A DNA stretch of 64,000 nt from Agromyces protaetiae (GCF_004135405.1 NZ_CP035491.1:2976001-3040000), one strand, 5' to 3'; counted from the first letter of the stretch, positions 7,480 through 17,395 are shown. Notes: generated from the letters alone by a model not told the origin. Made by a program: numbers and translations.

Positions 7480-8558
7480 GGACCGTGGCTCACGCTCTCG
7501 ACCCGGCGACGGCCGCGCTCGAAGCCGAAGCCCTCGCTGAGCAGATCGCGCTGCAACCCGTCGACGAGGCCCACGCCATGGCCCGTCCGAGCGGGATCGG
7601 CGAGACCTACCTGGAGCTCGAGCGCCAGGCGTTCGAAGACGAGCAGCCGCCGCTGTTTGACGCCTCCGGGCTGGAAGCGGCCCGCGAGACAGCCAAGGAG
7701 GCGGCGGGACTCACTCCCGCCGCCTCCGCGGCACAGCGCCTCCTCGACGGCCATGCACCGCTTCTGCACGCCGCCGAAGCACGCAGCCTCCAGGTCCGTG
7801 ACGCACTCTCCGCGTTCCGTCGCCGCGCACCCGGCGCCTACAAGTGGCACCTGCTCACCAAGGCGGGATTGCTCGTCGGGGACGTCACGACGCTGGCGGG
7901 GTCGTTCATCTGGCTCGGCGAGGAACCCGTCCTCGCGACGGTCATGGCGGTCAGCGCCGCCGTCGCCACGGTCACGGCCGGATTGTCGGGGGCGGAGGTG
8001 CGCGACGCACGCAACCGCGCACGCCGAACCCGTCCCTCGGAAGCACTCACCGAAGGACAGCGCGGGTACGCGCACCTCTTCGAGGCACCCGACCCCGGCT
8101 GGCCCTTCGTCCGAGCACTCGCCTGGGTGTCCGTCGGCGTGGCCGGCGTCATCGCGGCGGCGATCTTCGCACTCCGGTCGAGCATCGAAGACCCGCTCGT
8201 CGGGCTGGTCTTCGGCGGCATCGCCGCAGCCATCGCGGCAGCCAGCTGGATCGAGTCCTACATGTACGCCGACGACATCGCCGACCTGCTCGACGCCACC
8301 GACAAGGACTACCGGGTCGAACTCGCCCGTGCGCAGCAGCTCGCCAACGCTCCCAGCTGGCAGCGCCGCGAGCAGGCGCTCGTCGAGGCAGACTCCATCA
8401 CCCGCGAGAACCAAGCCCGCGGGGAAGCAGCACGCCTGCACCTGCGGGCACTGCGCTTCGGGATCCTGCGCCGCAACCCGCAGATCGTCGGGCACGGGTA
8501 CGCCAGCGAGCCGACCGCCATCGGACAGACAACGCGCCGAGGCGGTGGTGCCAAGTGA
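7476..8558 (+). CDS. Four-helix membrane protein between two vWA genes
   Basis: A 360-residue protein. The GTG at 7476 overlaps the previous stop (GTGA); the next in-frame GTG at 7485 is an alternative. The N-terminal 115 residues are soluble, Ala/Glu-rich and helical. Two hydrophobic hairpins follow: about residues 130-165 (LLVGDVTTLAGSFIWLG and ATVMAVSAAVATVTAGLSG) and 208-250 (VRALAWVSVGVAGVIAAAIF and LVGLVFGGIAAAIAAASW). The C-terminal 100 residues are helical, basic and probably cytoplasmic. It overlaps the downstream vWA gene by GTGA at 8555-8558. No named family recognised. Its place suggests it links the external lipoprotein to the cytoplasmic vWA protein. Confidence 0.7.
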   Translation: MRTVAHALDPATAALEAEALAEQIALQPVDEAHAMARPSGIGETYLELERQAFEDEQPPLFDASGLEAARETAKEAAGLTPAASAAQRLLDGHAPLLHAAEARSLQVRDALSAFRRRAPGAYKWHLLTKAGLLVGDVTTLAGSFIWLGEEPVLATVMAVSAAVATVTAGLSGAEVRDARNRARRTRPSEALTEGQRGYAHLFEAPDPGWPFVRALAWVSVGVAGVIAAAIFALRSSIEDPLVGLVFGGIAAAIAAASWIESYMYADDIADLLDATDKDYRVELARAQQLANAPSWQRREQALVEADSITRENQARGEAARLHLRALRFGILRRNPQIVGHGYASEPTAIGQTTRRGGGAK

Positions 8559-9280
8559 CTCCGCACCTCCAGCCATCGGGAGTTCTGCCCGGCGGCATCC
8601 TCCCGCTCCGACCGGAGCGAACGATCCGCGAGCCGTACGTCGAGCTGGGCTGGCCCGGGTTCGAGTCCAAGACTCCGAGTCTCGATCTGCTGCTCTTTGA
8701 CGACTCCGGCTCGGTCACGGCACCACACGGCACCGACCCTGTCGGGAACCGCTTCGCCGAAGCGTGGAACGCCATCCGCCTTGTCGCGGAGTGGACACAC
8801 ACGTCACGGGCCAAGGTCGCGGTACTGCACTTCGACCACCCCGTCGGAGCCAGCGAAGTCACGGCGCTGAACCACCGGCGTCTCGAGGATTTGCTGCGCC
8901 CGTCGCTCGCCATCCCGCGCGGCGGGCTCGGGACCAGCGACCTGCTCCCGAGCCTGGAGGCCGCCGAGATCGTCGCCTCTGAGCACCCAGAGCACGACGT
9001 CCGCCTGACGGTCTTCTCGGACTTCCAGCTCACCGACCCGGACCCACGGGTGGCGTTGACGGCGCTGGAAGCCTTCCCCGGCGCAGTGCATGCCGTGGTG
9101 CTCAGCGGCGGTGCACCCCGCGATCTCGACGGCGCCGCCAACGTCACGGTCACACCGCTTCGCGCCAGCGATCCGCCCGGCAGCTTCGCCGCCGCCATCC
9201 ACCGGTCGCTGACCACTACGCGGCGAGGCCACCGGTACTCGGTGCTGCACCGCGGAACCAGTACGGGGAGGCGGCCGTGA
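8555..9280 (+). CDS. vWA domain protein
   Basis: A 241-residue soluble protein starting at the GTG that overlaps the preceding stop. LDLLLFDDSGSVT contains a canonical metal-ion-dependent adhesion site, D49-x-S51-x-S53. The Thr in the GGLGTSD segment and the Asp in TVFSDFQLTD are in the positions expected for the other two metal ligands. There is no signal peptide, so it is likely cytoplasmic. vWA domains usually mediate metal-dependent protein binding. Here it closes a three-gene unit with a vWA-like lipoprotein and a membrane protein, all coupled by four-base overlaps. Confidence 0.75.
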   Translation: MTPHLQPSGVLPGGILPLRPERTIREPYVELGWPGFESKTPSLDLLLFDDSGSVTAPHGTDPVGNRFAEAWNAIRLVAEWTHTSRAKVAVLHFDHPVGASEVTALNHRRLEDLLRPSLAIPRGGLGTSDLLPSLEAAEIVASEHPEHDVRLTVFSDFQLTDPDPRVALTALEAFPGAVHAVVLSGGAPRDLDGAANVTVTPLRASDPPGSFAAAIHRSLTTTRRGHRYSVLHRGTSTGRRP

Positions 9281-9358
9281 GCAACCAGCCGTCCTGCCTG
9301 CACCAGTCGCAGTCCCTGCGCTGGAAGTCCGCACCTCCGTCGCGCCGCGATCGGCGCA

Positions 9359-9387
9359 TTGACAACGCAACCCGACTCGTTCTTACT
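9359..9387 (+). promoter_or_regulatory. Probable promoter of the MT-A70 gene
   Basis: TTGACA (9359-9364), a 17-base spacer and CTTACT (9382-9387). The segment aligns well with 10380-10408: both read ATTGACA, then ACCCG, CTCGTTC and a CCGTC-rich stretch. It lies inside the frame extension upstream of the ATG at 9433, supporting that ATG as the true start. Confidence 0.5.
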
Positions 9388-9432
9388 CATCCGTCCGCCC
9401 GCCGTAACCACGGGCGAGAAGGGAGGTTCACC

Positions 9433-10101
9433 ATGACCACCACTACGAAGACCGCAGCCGCTCCCCCGGCACACGGTCAGAAGACGGCCGCCCGGCCGCA
9501 GCGCTACGGCGTCATCGCGGCGGACCCGCCGTGGAACGTCCAGCAGGTTGGGAAGCTCGGCGCGAGCGAGCACTACGACCTCATGACCCTCGATCAGATC
9601 AAGGGCATGGGCGACGCGGTGCAGGCCCTGGCCGAAGACAACGCCCACCTCTACCTGTGGGTCACGAACGCGACGCTCCGCGTCGGCTACGACGTCATGG
9701 AGGCGTGGGGCTTCACGCCTCGCTCCCCGCTGACGTGGGTCAAGCCGCGCTTCACGCTCGGCAACTACCTGCGCAACGCCACCGAGCACGTCCTGTTCGG
9801 CACCCGCGGCAAGGCACCCGTGCAGTTCAAGAGCCAGCCGACGTGGGTGTTCGCCCCGCTTCAGGAGCACTCGGTGAAACCCGACGAGATGTACTCGATC
9901 ATCGACCGTGTCTCCGGGCGCGACACCAAGAAGCTCGAGCTCTTCGCCCGACGCCGCCCGCCGGCCCCGAACTGGTCGGTGTGGGGCAACGAGATCGAGA
10001 GCGACGTCACGCTCGCCCCGTGGGGCTACCCCGTCCCGAGCGACTTCGGCCGTCAGGACGACGTCGTTCCCGAATCCGGCGACGGAGAAGGCGAGGGGTG
10101 A
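9433..10101 (+). CDS. MT-A70 family N6-adenine DNA methyltransferase
   Basis: From the ATG at 9433 (GGGAGG seven bases upstream) the protein has 222 residues, usual for phage and element MT-A70 enzymes. It has the catalytic motif D31-P-P-W34 in GVIAADPPWNVQQ, the helix YDLMTLDQIKGMGDAVQALA, and the later blocks LYLWVTNATLRVGYDVMEAWGF and TEHVLFGTRGKAP with KLELFARR near the end, all typical of the family. These enzymes transfer a methyl group from S-adenosylmethionine to adenine N6. No restriction endonuclease gene adjoins it, so it is a solitary enzyme that probably protects the element or marks its DNA. The frame extension back to GTG 9277 contains a promoter-like segment and is not counted. 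Confidence 0.85.
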   Translation: MTTTTKTAAAPPAHGQKTAARPQRYGVIAADPPWNVQQVGKLGASEHYDLMTLDQIKGMGDAVQALAEDNAHLYLWVTNATLRVGYDVMEAWGFTPRSPLTWVKPRFTLGNYLRNATEHVLFGTRGKAPVQFKSQPTWVFAPLQEHSVKPDEMYSIIDRVSGRDTKKLELFARRRPPAPNWSVWGNEIESDVTLAPWGYPVPSDFGRQDDVVPESGDGEGEG

Positions 10102-10104
10102 GCC

Positions 10105-10329
10105 GTGTTCGGCAGCGACAACAACAAGCACGACGACGAGAAGCCTGAGACGATCATGCAGAAGTTCTTCCGCGCGTGTCTGCTGGGGCTTGCCGGAGTC
10201 TTCGTACTCTGGCTGGCGATCCAGCTGCTGGCCCAGTTCTGGGGGTGGCTGCTGCTGGCAGCCGCCCTCGGCGGGCTCGTCTGGGCGACCATCTGGTTCG
10301 TCCACTGGCGTCGCGACCGGCGGTGGTGA
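10105..10329 (+). CDS. Small membrane protein
   Basis: A 74-residue protein starting at the GTG at 10105, three bases after the methyltransferase stop. An acidic/Lys-rich N-terminus of about 20 residues is followed by hydrophobic residues 21-68, enough for two short transmembrane helices around an AQFWGW turn, and a basic tail WRRDRRW. It could be an accessory of the transfer machinery, but no family is recognised. It shares the transcription unit of the methyltransferase. Confidence 0.55.
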   Translation: MFGSDNNKHDDEKPETIMQKFFRACLLGLAGVFVLWLAIQLLAQFWGWLLLAAALGGLVWATIWFVHWRRDRRW

Positions 10330-10379
10330 GCATGAGCACATTCACCTCTGGCAAAGCGTTGTGGAATGCACAACGGGGA

Positions 10380-10408
10380 TTGACAGAACGGACCCGCTCG
10401 TTCATAGT
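10380..10408 (+). promoter_or_regulatory. Probable promoter ahead of the coupling-ATPase unit
   Basis: TTGACA (10380-10385), a 17-base spacer and CATAGT (10403-10408). It is a near copy of the segment at 9359-9387 and shares TTCATAGTC with 2555-2563. It would drive the genes from 10490 on and leaves a leader of roughly 75 bases. Confidence 0.5.
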
Positions 10409-10489
10409 CCGTCGTCCGCTCTGCGCTCCGGAGGCCTCCGAAGCAGTCGGGCAAGCCCTTATCAATCCGAACCCGAAAGGAGGTGAATC

Positions 10490-10729
10490 ATGACCCATCA
10501 CACCCCCAAGCGTCGCCCGTACACTCGCCGATTCCGGCAGGTCTACGTCGCGACCGCCCGCCGCGAACGCACCCCTGAGACGTTTGCGCGCATCATTACC
10601 AACGCCGCCCTCGGCACGGCACAACGCGAAGCCGACGCCCGCGCCGACCACGCAGCCCGGCTGAGCCCCCAGCGGGCTCCCGACAGTCCGGCGCGGCTGC
10701 CGACTGGCGAGGAGGCAGGCCATGCCTGA
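10490..10729 (+). CDS. Small basic hypothetical protein
   Basis: A 79-residue protein with a near-perfect ribosome binding site (AAAGGAGGTGA) seven bases before its ATG. It is very rich in Arg (RRPYTRRFRQVYVATARRER), which suggests nucleic-acid binding or a partner role for the ATPase that follows. It overlaps the coupling ATPase gene by eight bases, so the two are translationally coupled. Small basic proteins are often found directly upstream of TraG-like genes on actinobacterial elements. No family recognised. Confidence 0.6.
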   Translation: MTHHTPKRRPYTRRFRQVYVATARRERTPETFARIITNAALGTAQREADARADHAARLSPQRAPDSPARLPTGEEAGHA

Positions 10730-12872
10730 GCCCTTCGTCTTCACCCGGCTCTATCTGCCCCGCCCGATCATGGCCGAGACGGTCACGAACCTGATTCGCC
10801 GCCTGACCGGCTCCGACGCACCCCGACCACTCTCACTCGAGGTACGGGCGGTGGACGACGGCATCCACTACATCCTGGGGTGCACACCGACCAGCGTGCA
10901 TAAGCTGCGGCACCTGCTGCGGAGCCTCTCCCCTGACGTGGTGTTCGCCACCACCACCCGCGCGCCACTGGCGGCCGCACGGCGCGTCGAGGCACGTCAG
11001 AACGGCATGCCCATCGGCGCGCCGGATCCGGAGCCGCTCACCGCCGCCATCTATGGCGCGCTGAGTGTCCGGAGGGCAGGCGAGAAGCTCGTGCTACAGG
11101 TCGTTCTCGGCCGCGCGTCGGCGCCGCAATTCGTCCGTCCCGATGCACCTGACCCGCTCCAGCCGATCGGGTCACGGCTCTGGCACGGCGTCAAGAAGGC
11201 TGCGCCCGAGACGCGCCGCAAGCTCCAGGACCACGCCGCCGAACCTCGGCTCCACGTCGCGCTTCGCATCGGCGTCGACGGCCCCGACCCAAAGCGCCGC
11301 GAGGCCCTGACGCACGGCCTGTTCGGCAGCTTGCAGGGGCTGGAGGCGATAGGGGTGCAGTTGCGGCTGGTTCCCGAGTCGCCCCGTGAGCTGCATCTCG
11401 GATCCTCCAAGCACGCGCGTCTTCAGCTGACGGCGTCTGAACTCGCGCCGCTCTTGGGCTGGCCGCTCGGAGAATCCAACCTCCCGGGCGTCGACCCCCT
11501 CCATCCGAAACGTCTGCCGGTGCCGAAGGACGTTTCCGCGAAGGAGAGTGTCTTCGCCCTCGGGACCGCGGCCGGACCCGAGCGACCGATCGGCATCACT
11601 GCCGAGGCGCGTCTCAGCCACGTGTCCGTGCTGGGCCCAACCGGCGCAGGCAAGACCGAGGCTGTGCTGGTGCCATGGCTGCTGTCGGACGTTCGAACGG
11701 GCCACCCCGCCTGCTTCATCGATCCGAAAGGGCAGGGCGTCGAATACGTCCTCGACCTGCTCACGACGGAGGAAGGCGAACGCGTCGTCCTCTATGACCC
11801 GTCGGATCCCGAGGGCACGGCCGGCTTCAACCCGCTCGACGCTCGCGGCCGTGACGCCTACGCCGTCGCCGACAGCGTCCTCGCCGTCTTCAAGTCCGTC
11901 TTCGCCCAAGGCTGGGGCCCGCGCACGGAGGACATCCTCTACGCGTCCGTGCTCACCCTGGCGATCGACGGACAGCGCCGAGCAGCCCCGCACACGCTCC
12001 TCGATATCCCGAAGCTGCTCACCGATCAGGCGTTCCGACGCACCGTCACGCCTGCCGTCGCGGGTGAAGCGGAGATCGCCCGATTCTGGGCGCGCTACGA
12101 GGCACTCAAGCCTGCCCAACAGGAGAACGAGATCGCGGCTCCGATGAACAAGCTGCGCAGGTATCTCATGCGCCGCGGCGCGGCGGCCATCCTGGGCCAG
12201 GCAGACCCGCCATTCCATCTCCGTGACATTTGGAAGGGCGATCGCATCGTCCTTGTCAGCGTCAACGAAGCCTTGGCCGGGACCGAGACCGCACAGCTCA
12301 TCGGCGGGCTCATCTGTGCCGAAGTGTTCATGGCCGCCGGGGAGCGTGCCACCGAGACGAACCCGAAGAAGCGCCCCGGCTTCGTCTACGTCGATGAGGT
12401 CAGGAAGTTCCTGCGCCTCCCTGTGCCGTTGGAGTCGGCGCTCGAGATATCCCGCTCCTACGGCGTCGGCTGGGCACTCTTTGGGCAGGGCTTCTACCAA
12501 ATGGGCAGCGAGCTCGCCGATGCCATCGAGATCAACACGAAGAGCAAGGTCGTCTATGCAACCAGTGCGAAAGAGGCCAAACGCATCGCCAGCTCGAGCC
12601 CGGCACTCGCCGCCGCAGATATCCAGGAGCTTCCACAGTACGAGGTCTACGCCGACCTTCTGACAACCAAGGGGTCAAGCGGCTGGATGTCCGCCCGAAC
12701 CTTGGTGCCACCTGCACGAACGGGGCACGGCCGAGACCTCCGCGCTGCGCTTAGGAAGCGCCAGTCCTCGGCGGCAACTACGCCGCCGCTGACCCCAGCT
12801 GTCCAGCCTGAGCCGGTGTCTGTTGCGCCCTCGTTCGACTCCTCCTCACCAGTGAAGCGGAGGCGCTCGTGA
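10722..12872 (+). CDS. TraG/VirD4-like type IV coupling ATPase
   Basis: A 716-residue protein. The N-terminal 290 residues form an unrecognised alpha/beta region without clear membrane helices. The C-terminal two thirds are a RecA-like DNA-translocase domain: Walker A GPTGAGKTEA at about residues 305-314, FIDPKGQGVEYVLDLL, the FNPLD motif, Walker B FVYVDEV at about 554-560, and LFGQGFYQM with a sensor region after it. Coupling proteins deliver the relaxase-DNA complex to the mating channel. The lack of an N-terminal membrane anchor is common in actinobacterial versions, where neighbouring small membrane proteins may anchor it. It follows a small basic gene with an eight-base overlap. The extreme C-terminus is Pro/Ser-rich and disordered. 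A plain DUF87-type ATPase with another role is the main alternative. Confidence 0.85.
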   Translation: MPEPFVFTRLYLPRPIMAETVTNLIRRLTGSDAPRPLSLEVRAVDDGIHYILGCTPTSVHKLRHLLRSLSPDVVFATTTRAPLAAARRVEARQNGMPIGAPDPEPLTAAIYGALSVRRAGEKLVLQVVLGRASAPQFVRPDAPDPLQPIGSRLWHGVKKAAPETRRKLQDHAAEPRLHVALRIGVDGPDPKRREALTHGLFGSLQGLEAIGVQLRLVPESPRELHLGSSKHARLQLTASELAPLLGWPLGESNLPGVDPLHPKRLPVPKDVSAKESVFALGTAAGPERPIGITAEARLSHVSVLGPTGAGKTEAVLVPWLLSDVRTGHPACFIDPKGQGVEYVLDLLTTEEGERVVLYDPSDPEGTAGFNPLDARGRDAYAVADSVLAVFKSVFAQGWGPRTEDILYASVLTLAIDGQRRAAPHTLLDIPKLLTDQAFRRTVTPAVAGEAEIARFWARYEALKPAQQENEIAAPMNKLRRYLMRRGAAAILGQADPPFHLRDIWKGDRIVLVSVNEALAGTETAQLIGGLICAEVFMAAGERATETNPKKRPGFVYVDEVRKFLRLPVPLESALEISRSYGVGWALFGQGFYQMGSELADAIEINTKSKVVYATSAKEAKRIASSSPALAAADIQELPQYEVYADLLTTKGSSGWMSARTLVPPARTGHGRDLRAALRKRQSSAATTPPLTPAVQPEPVSVAPSFDSSSPVKRRRS

Positions 12873-12969
12873 GGACAGTTCACGCCCTCTGCGAGAGGGA
12901 GGGAAACGCGCGAGTCGGTGCGCCAGTCGAAGCAGCGTCGTGGCGCTCCTATCGGCCTGTTACCGGCCT

Positions 12970-13011
12970 CATCCCAGCCTCTTGGGATGGAACTCCCGCT
13001 CATTCGAGCGG
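12970..13011 (+). promoter_or_regulatory. Tandem hairpins in the coupling-ATPase/replication-relaxation gap
   Basis: A 7-bp stem CATCCCA/TGGGATG (12970-12976 with 12983-12989) is followed by a 6-bp stem CCGCTC/GAGCGG (12996-13001 with 13006-13011) around ATTC. They lie in the 178-base gap 12873-13050, 40 bases before the next start codon. They may be a terminator or attenuator. The rest of the gap shows no clear gene. Confidence 0.4.
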
Positions 13012-13050
13012 TGCACGGCCGCTCCCACAGACCCCGCCAGGAGGTGTCTC

Positions 13051-13902
13051 GTGACCGACACTTGGACACCTACCAGAGTGCGAGAGCTGGAGAGCTTACT
13101 CACCGAACGCGACGGCCACATCCTCGAAGACCTCGAACGATTCCGCGCGCTGTCGACCCGCCTCATCCAGCGCCTGCACTTTCCAGCCGGACTCCACGGA
13201 CTCCATGCCACCGTCCCGACGGCAACCCGCCTCGCGAACCGGGTGCTGCTGCGGCTCGAAGCTCATGGCCTCATCGCCCGCATCGACCGACGCGTCGGCG
13301 GCGCCTTACGTGGCTCCGCAGCCACCACGTGGCACCTGGCGGCCACCGGTGAACGGCTCCTCCGAGCACGTCGAGGGGAATCAGGGAGGCGACGCTACGT
13401 CACTCCCTCCCGCGACTTCCTCGCCCACACGCTCGCCGTTGCGGAGTTCGCAGGCGCGACAAAGGAATCGGAGTTGCGTGGCGAGATCGACGTGCTCGAA
13501 CTCGACACCGAACCGTCTTGCTGGCGACCCTTCCACGGGCCAGTGGGCGTCGTGACGCTCAAGCCAGACCTGTTCACCGTTGTCGCGAACGCTGACGTCG
13601 AAGCTCACGTCTTCGTAGAGATCGACCGCGGCACCGAGCACCTGCCCGCCGTGATCAAGAAGTGCCGCACCTACCAGCAGTACCGACAGACCGGCCTCGC
13701 ACAAGCGAGCAGCGGCGTCTTCCCGGCCGTGCTCTGGGTAACCCCAGACGCCGAGCGGGCACGCAAGCTCCGTACCGCCATCCGAAGAGAACCCGACCTT
13801 CCGGCGGACCTCTTCACCATCTGCGAGGAAGCCGAAGCGCTCACTGCGCTCACGGTCTTCCTCGCCCCATCACCAACTTCAAGAAAGGAGGTTTCATCAT
13901 GA
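13051..13902 (+). CDS. Replication-relaxation family protein
   Basis: A 283-residue protein from the GTG at 13051, with CAGGAGGTG nine bases upstream; the longer frame back to 12940 crosses the hairpins and is rejected. The N-terminal half looks like a winged-helix DNA-binding domain (LANRVLLRLEAHGLIARIDRR, then WHLAATGERLL, the usual LxxxGxxxL pattern). The C-terminal half has VEIDRGTEHLPAVIKKCRTY, the hallmark of the Replic_Relax family (PF13814), with a nuclease-like Glu-x-Asp-Arg-Gly motif. Members are found on actinobacterial plasmids and integrative elements near TraG-like genes and are thought to help plasmid replication or transfer. It overlaps the next gene by ATGA. Confidence 0.8.
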   Translation: MTDTWTPTRVRELESLLTERDGHILEDLERFRALSTRLIQRLHFPAGLHGLHATVPTATRLANRVLLRLEAHGLIARIDRRVGGALRGSAATTWHLAATGERLLRARRGESGRRRYVTPSRDFLAHTLAVAEFAGATKESELRGEIDVLELDTEPSCWRPFHGPVGVVTLKPDLFTVVANADVEAHVFVEIDRGTEHLPAVIKKCRTYQQYRQTGLAQASSGVFPAVLWVTPDAERARKLRTAIRREPDLPADLFTICEEAEALTALTVFLAPSPTSRKEVSS

Positions 13903-14219
13903 CCACCTCACGACAACAGATTCCATTCAACTTTGACTCCACACTCCCGGCCTCGCTCGACCAGGCCGACACCGCGCTCCAGATCCTCGACGACTGGAGC
14001 TACGGCGACACCGACGTCGCCGATGAGGGCATCGCCCGGCTCCTCGCTGCCACCCTGCACGACGGACCCGGCACCGCTCTCGAACACTTCGCCTCAACAG
14101 GCGAACTCGACGCCGAAGCCGCCCTTCGCGAACTCGGACAGGCCACGGTCCCACTCGAACGAGAGGGCTGGGTCGACGCCCTCGGACGCTACATCATCAA
14201 CGGAGGACACCGATCATGA
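13899..14219 (+). CDS. Small acidic hypothetical protein
   Basis: A 106-residue protein starting at the ATG at 13899 after a strong AAAGGAGG site; the ATG overlaps the previous stop (ATGA). It is acidic and helical, with Asp/Glu-rich segments such as LQILDDWSYGDTDVADEG, and is DNA-mimic-like in charge. It overlaps the next gene by ATGA at 14216-14219. Small acidic proteins at this place in element operons may be antirestriction or accessory factors, but no specific family is recognised. Confidence 0.6.
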   Translation: MTTSRQQIPFNFDSTLPASLDQADTALQILDDWSYGDTDVADEGIARLLAATLHDGPGTALEHFASTGELDAEAALRELGQATVPLEREGWVDALGRYIINGGHRS

Positions 14220-15043
14220 GCGAGCTCCAACCCACCCCGCACACTCCTGAGGTCCGTCCCGCCCCTGAACGGGAGAGCCCGGACTGGCGTCGCCTTATCG
14301 TCGCCCGCGATCGATTCCTTGACCGCATCGCCGACGGCCTCGCGCGCGCCAACGCAGAGCACGACGAGATCGACGAACCCACCGCTCGCTGCATCGCCCA
14401 CGTGCTCGGCCGAGCCTACGGGCGAGAAAGCGCCCTCGCAGGCTTCGGACGCACCGGCGAAGGCCACTACCTGAGCCTGCGCGACGAGTACCTCGACCTC
14501 TACGGCGACGAGCAGGCCGATCCGATCACCAAGGAGATGATCGACTGGCTCGGCACCTACCTCGTTCAGCGTGAGAACACCGGCACCGGCCGGCGCTTCA
14601 TGAACGAGCACCAGCCGCCCGAGCTCGATCAATTGCTGGTGCGCACCAGCGTGCGAATCGGCGAGGGACGCTTCATCGTGAACGTCCCCGCGAGCTGGCA
14701 CAGCGGCCACGAGGACGAGCTCGTCGAACTGCTCACCACGCTGCAACTCGACCAGGACGAAGCGCTCCAGGCGTTCCTATCGCTGCCCGATGTCAGCGCT
14801 GGGACCGACGACATCATGGAGAGCTTCCACGAGGCGTTCACCGGAACGTACCGAAACGAGGAGGCAGTGCTCCGCGCCCTCAGCCCGCTCGAGGACTGGG
14901 AGAACAGCCTCGCGGACTGGTGCATCGACAACGGCGTCGAACCCGAAGCCCTCGACTGGAACTACGAACCGCTGATGGTGCGACTCCGCGACATCTACGA
15001 CGTCGTCGAAGGAAAGGAGGTGCTCCATGTCTTCGTCAAGTAG
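14216..15043 (+). CDS. Acidic protein, possibly ArdA-like antirestriction
   Basis: A 275-residue, strongly acidic protein coupled to the preceding gene by ATGA. The C-terminal region (about 200-275) resembles ArdA proteins. MESFHEAFTGTYRNEEA recalls their Phe-x-x-x-Tyr/Phe-x-Gly-x-Tyr segment, and LMVRLRDIYDVVEG followed by VLHVF recalls the ending with a Tyr and an HVF motif. ArdA mimics DNA and inhibits type I restriction enzymes, helping incoming elements establish. The high Asp/Glu content fits DNA mimicry. The N-terminal 130 residues do not match ArdA in any way I can see. The call is tentative. The 3' end overlaps the start of the next gene by 17 bases. Confidence 0.4.
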   Translation: MSELQPTPHTPEVRPAPERESPDWRRLIVARDRFLDRIADGLARANAEHDEIDEPTARCIAHVLGRAYGRESALAGFGRTGEGHYLSLRDEYLDLYGDEQADPITKEMIDWLGTYLVQRENTGTGRRFMNEHQPPELDQLLVRTSVRIGEGRFIVNVPASWHSGHEDELVELLTTLQLDQDEALQAFLSLPDVSAGTDDIMESFHEAFTGTYRNEEAVLRALSPLEDWENSLADWCIDNGVEPEALDWNYEPLMVRLRDIYDVVEGKEVLHVFVK

Positions 15044-15356
15044 CCCCCCACACCAGGCGCGGCACGTTCCGCCGAAACGCGGACGCGGACGCCCTCGACT
15101 CCGTCGAGATGTCCGCGTTGAGCCCACCCGCCGGCCGACACCCGATCGCCGCAAGCTCACCCGCGCACTGCTGGCACTGGTGGAAGCCACCGAGCTTTCG
15201 GTGATTGCCGCCACTCTGCAGCAGCGCGCCGTGCCGGAAGGATCCCACGTGCGCCCACACGAGGCCGACGGCGGCGGCGCTTCCGAGGCAGCCGGGCCAC
15301 GCGGCGAGCGCGCCCCTCACGGCCCACACGCGGGCACTGAAGGGCACGAGGGGTAA
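15027..15356 (+). CDS. Small AT-hook-like basic protein upstream of integrase
   Basis: A 109-residue protein whose ATG is preceded by AAAGGAGG inside the end of the previous gene. The N-terminus carries PKRGRGRPRLRR, which matches the AT-hook core Arg-Gly-Arg-Pro flanked by basic residues. A short helix (KLTRALLALVEATELSVIAATLQ) and a Gly/His/Ala-rich tail follow. It lies 44 bases before the recombinase gene. Directionality factors of serine integrases are small, varied in sequence and often encoded next to the integrase, so this is a candidate, but an unrelated DNA-binding protein is equally possible. Confidence 0.5.
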   Translation: MSSSSSPPHQARHVPPKRGRGRPRLRRDVRVEPTRRPTPDRRKLTRALLALVEATELSVIAATLQQRAVPEGSHVRPHEADGGGASEAAGPRGERAPHGPHAGTEGHEG

Positions 15357-15400
15357 CCGTCGGCACGTAAACCACGCATCAAAGAGAGAAGGAAGCCGTC

Positions 15401-17395
<1,995 letters not shown>

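Noticed and set aside
9277-9432. N-terminal extension of the MT-A70 protein
   Set aside because: A promoter-like segment and a strong ribosome binding site lie inside it, and the family core starts after the ATG at 9433.
10332-10493. A 53-residue frame before the 79-residue gene
   Set aside because: It contains the promoter-like module and shows no conserved features; its end is the ribosome binding site of the next gene.
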